Both the position numbers and the translations under genes were made by a program. Below, piece by piece: positions 62,681 to 64,000 of a DNA stretch of 64,000 bases (position 1 is the first letter of the stretch; each line of letters begins with the position of its first letter). Location of the stretch: NCBI GenBank assembly GCA_033085395.1, contig MU853194.1:6749-70748 (forward strand). The letters are read 5' to 3'. The notes under the pieces were generated by a model. That model was not told the DNA's origin, did no database searches, and was given only the letters and a program-made list of their open reading frames with translations. The DNA is from Xanthoparmelia taractica (Eukaryota > Ascomycota > Lecanoromycetes > Lecanorales > Parmeliaceae).

Positions 62681-64000
62681 GGTGCGGTATCTCCAGACTT
62701 TGATGGACAGGAGGTCCGCGAACCGGCTTGCCGGGCTGGAGAATTGATTCGGATAAGAGAGCGAGATTCGGCCGGGGAAGAGAGTGTGAGATAGGAATGT
62801 TGGAGTATGAAGTCGGGAGTGGAAAGTTAGGAGTAGGGAGTACGAAGTATGGAGAAGATGGAGTCGAGCATGTCAAGGAGGGAACGGTTGGAATAAGTAG
62901 AGAGAGTTGTCAAGTACTTTAATACCTAGATGTGGTAGAAGTGTTCTCATGCAAGGCGTTGCATTCTTTTCCGATCCGATATTCTAACAAGGTTAAAGTA
63001 CTTCGTACAGTCTTTTACTTTATGAAACGATGGTCTGGGGGCCTGAGCCTGCAGCTATGTTATTATTTTAAGCACTTTTCAGCCTTTTAGATGTGTTAGA
63101 ACTTAGAAGTACTTCGTACCGTGGTACCTTACTTTACACGCGCCTGCGCCTCCTTCCCGACCATCCCACTTACCTACTACTTAGGGCTGACTACACCATA
63201 ACATCCCAGGGAGAAAGGTTGAAGCTTTAGATTCAAAGTATTCGAAGCTACCTTTAATCTATTGTCCACGTCTTATTCATCTTTTAATGACATTGGCCTT
63301 TGCTGTACAAATTAGATCCTTGTTTGTTCTGTTCCAAAATATTGACTGTCATCTCCATACCATGGCCTTCACGATCAGACAGCCCAGACAAATCCAATAT
63401 CAAAGCCAATGGAAGTCGGCCGAGTTCTAGAACACGTGATTACTGGAGTCACTCAAATACACTTTACTTTTATACCTCCATACATGGGTTATTCAGGGCC
63501 CACGTGATCCCTCGAAGCTTTGCCTTGTGCATGATAGCTTTGGTCTGTATGCCACATAATCCACAAGGCATCAAGTATGTTGTGCCATGCAAACATCATC
63601 TGCCACCCTCCAAACTCGGAAGCTTTTTGCCGTAAAGATTCTCGAGCCGTCTTCAATGCCATCTCTCCTTGCTGTCTTTTAAAAGGAGCTGACGGGTACT
63701 CGCTCCCGTTGGTTGCATTGGCACGTCACTGGGGAGACACAGCGTCTTACAAGGTGATGATGTTGTGGATCCTCAAATCTATGTATATCCGACTTATACA
63801 GTGCATCAGACCAGCTGCTATTGATATGCAGGTAGCACCGAAGAGAAGAAATTGCATAGCGATGAAGCTAGAGTGGGAATATATAATCATGTAGGCGAAG
63901 TAGCAAAGGCTACAAAATCCAAGAGGTCTTGCGAGTCTCGTCGATTGAGATCCATTAAAGCGCGTTGCCGTTTAATATTTAACGCAAAGACCCTCTCATC
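62681..64000. other. Upstream of GT25-like gene; no gene recognised
   Basis: A 1.3-kb stretch of normal composition at the right edge of the window. It contains the GT25-like promoter and two copies of AAGTACTTCGTAC (near 63,000 and 63,110). Plus-strand frames at 63,300-63,894 show no family motif, odd composition and no codon continuity, and are not called. A gene could begin beyond the window. Confidence 0.5.

Noticed and set aside
63300..63894. Plus-strand frames of 105-111 codons
   Set aside because: No family motif, no plausible splicing partners and odd composition; not callable without transcripts.
47987..64000. Secondary-metabolite or sterol gene cluster
   Set aside because: Aquaporin, RhoGEF-like, EBP-like, sulfotransferase-like and GT25-like genes share no pathway, and no polyketide synthase, NRPS, terpene synthase or cluster regulator is present.

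Overview
The window reads as a nuclear segment of a filamentous ascomycete (Pezizomycotina; class not resolvable by eye). The genes have short introns of about 46-120 nt with GTRNGT-type donors, CTRAY branch sites and YAG or AAG acceptors. Two AT-rich islands carry transposons saturated with C-to-T and G-to-A changes, the signature of repeat-induced point mutation (RIP). No viral or bacterial gene was recognised.

Layout. Positions 1-28,280 are a RIP-degraded nest of transposons with no open frame of 60 codons. It holds a Ty1/copia reverse-transcriptase fragment (1-631), an unmutated solo-LTR-like piece (632-790), a 5'-truncated copia element A (about 797-5,548), and a minus-strand Ty3/gypsy element split into 5,549-6,113 and 15,394 to about 20,870. 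A Mutator-like DNA transposon (6,114-15,393) sits in the gypsy integrase, and a complete copia element B (8,398-15,040) sits inside that transposon. A second complete gypsy element (21,159-27,711) follows and carries a 255-bp TA-flanked MITE. Target-site duplications support most of these nestings.

Positions 28,281-42,826 are a gene block: a doubtful small membrane-protein ORF (-), UTP10 (-, ribosome biogenesis), an NRDE2/Nrl1-family gene (+, RNA surveillance), and RDH54/TID1 (-, Rad54-family recombination motor). Positions 42,827-47,986 are a third complete copia element (C, minus strand) with a perfect 5-bp target duplication. Its LTR nearest RDH54 ends 157 bp upstream of that start codon.

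Positions 47,987-64,000 carry an aquaporin (-), a large RhoGEF-like protein (-), an EXPERA/EBP sterol-isomerase-like membrane protein (-), a P-loop sulfotransferase-like protein (+), and a family 25 glycosyltransferase-like type II membrane protein (-). These look like independent housekeeping or accessory genes; they do not form a metabolic cluster.

The most unusual observation is in copia C. The two LTRs are perfectly complementary mosaics of mutated and unmutated halves that switch at the same LTR position (129-132 of 276). The RIP-mutated tract is therefore one internal region plus exactly one LTR-equivalent. A mutated one-LTR circle recombined into an unmutated solo LTR would give this; an assembly join or a coincidence of RIP edges remains possible. 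Exon boundaries were read by eye from splice signals and reading-frame continuity, and family names rest on recognised motifs without any search.
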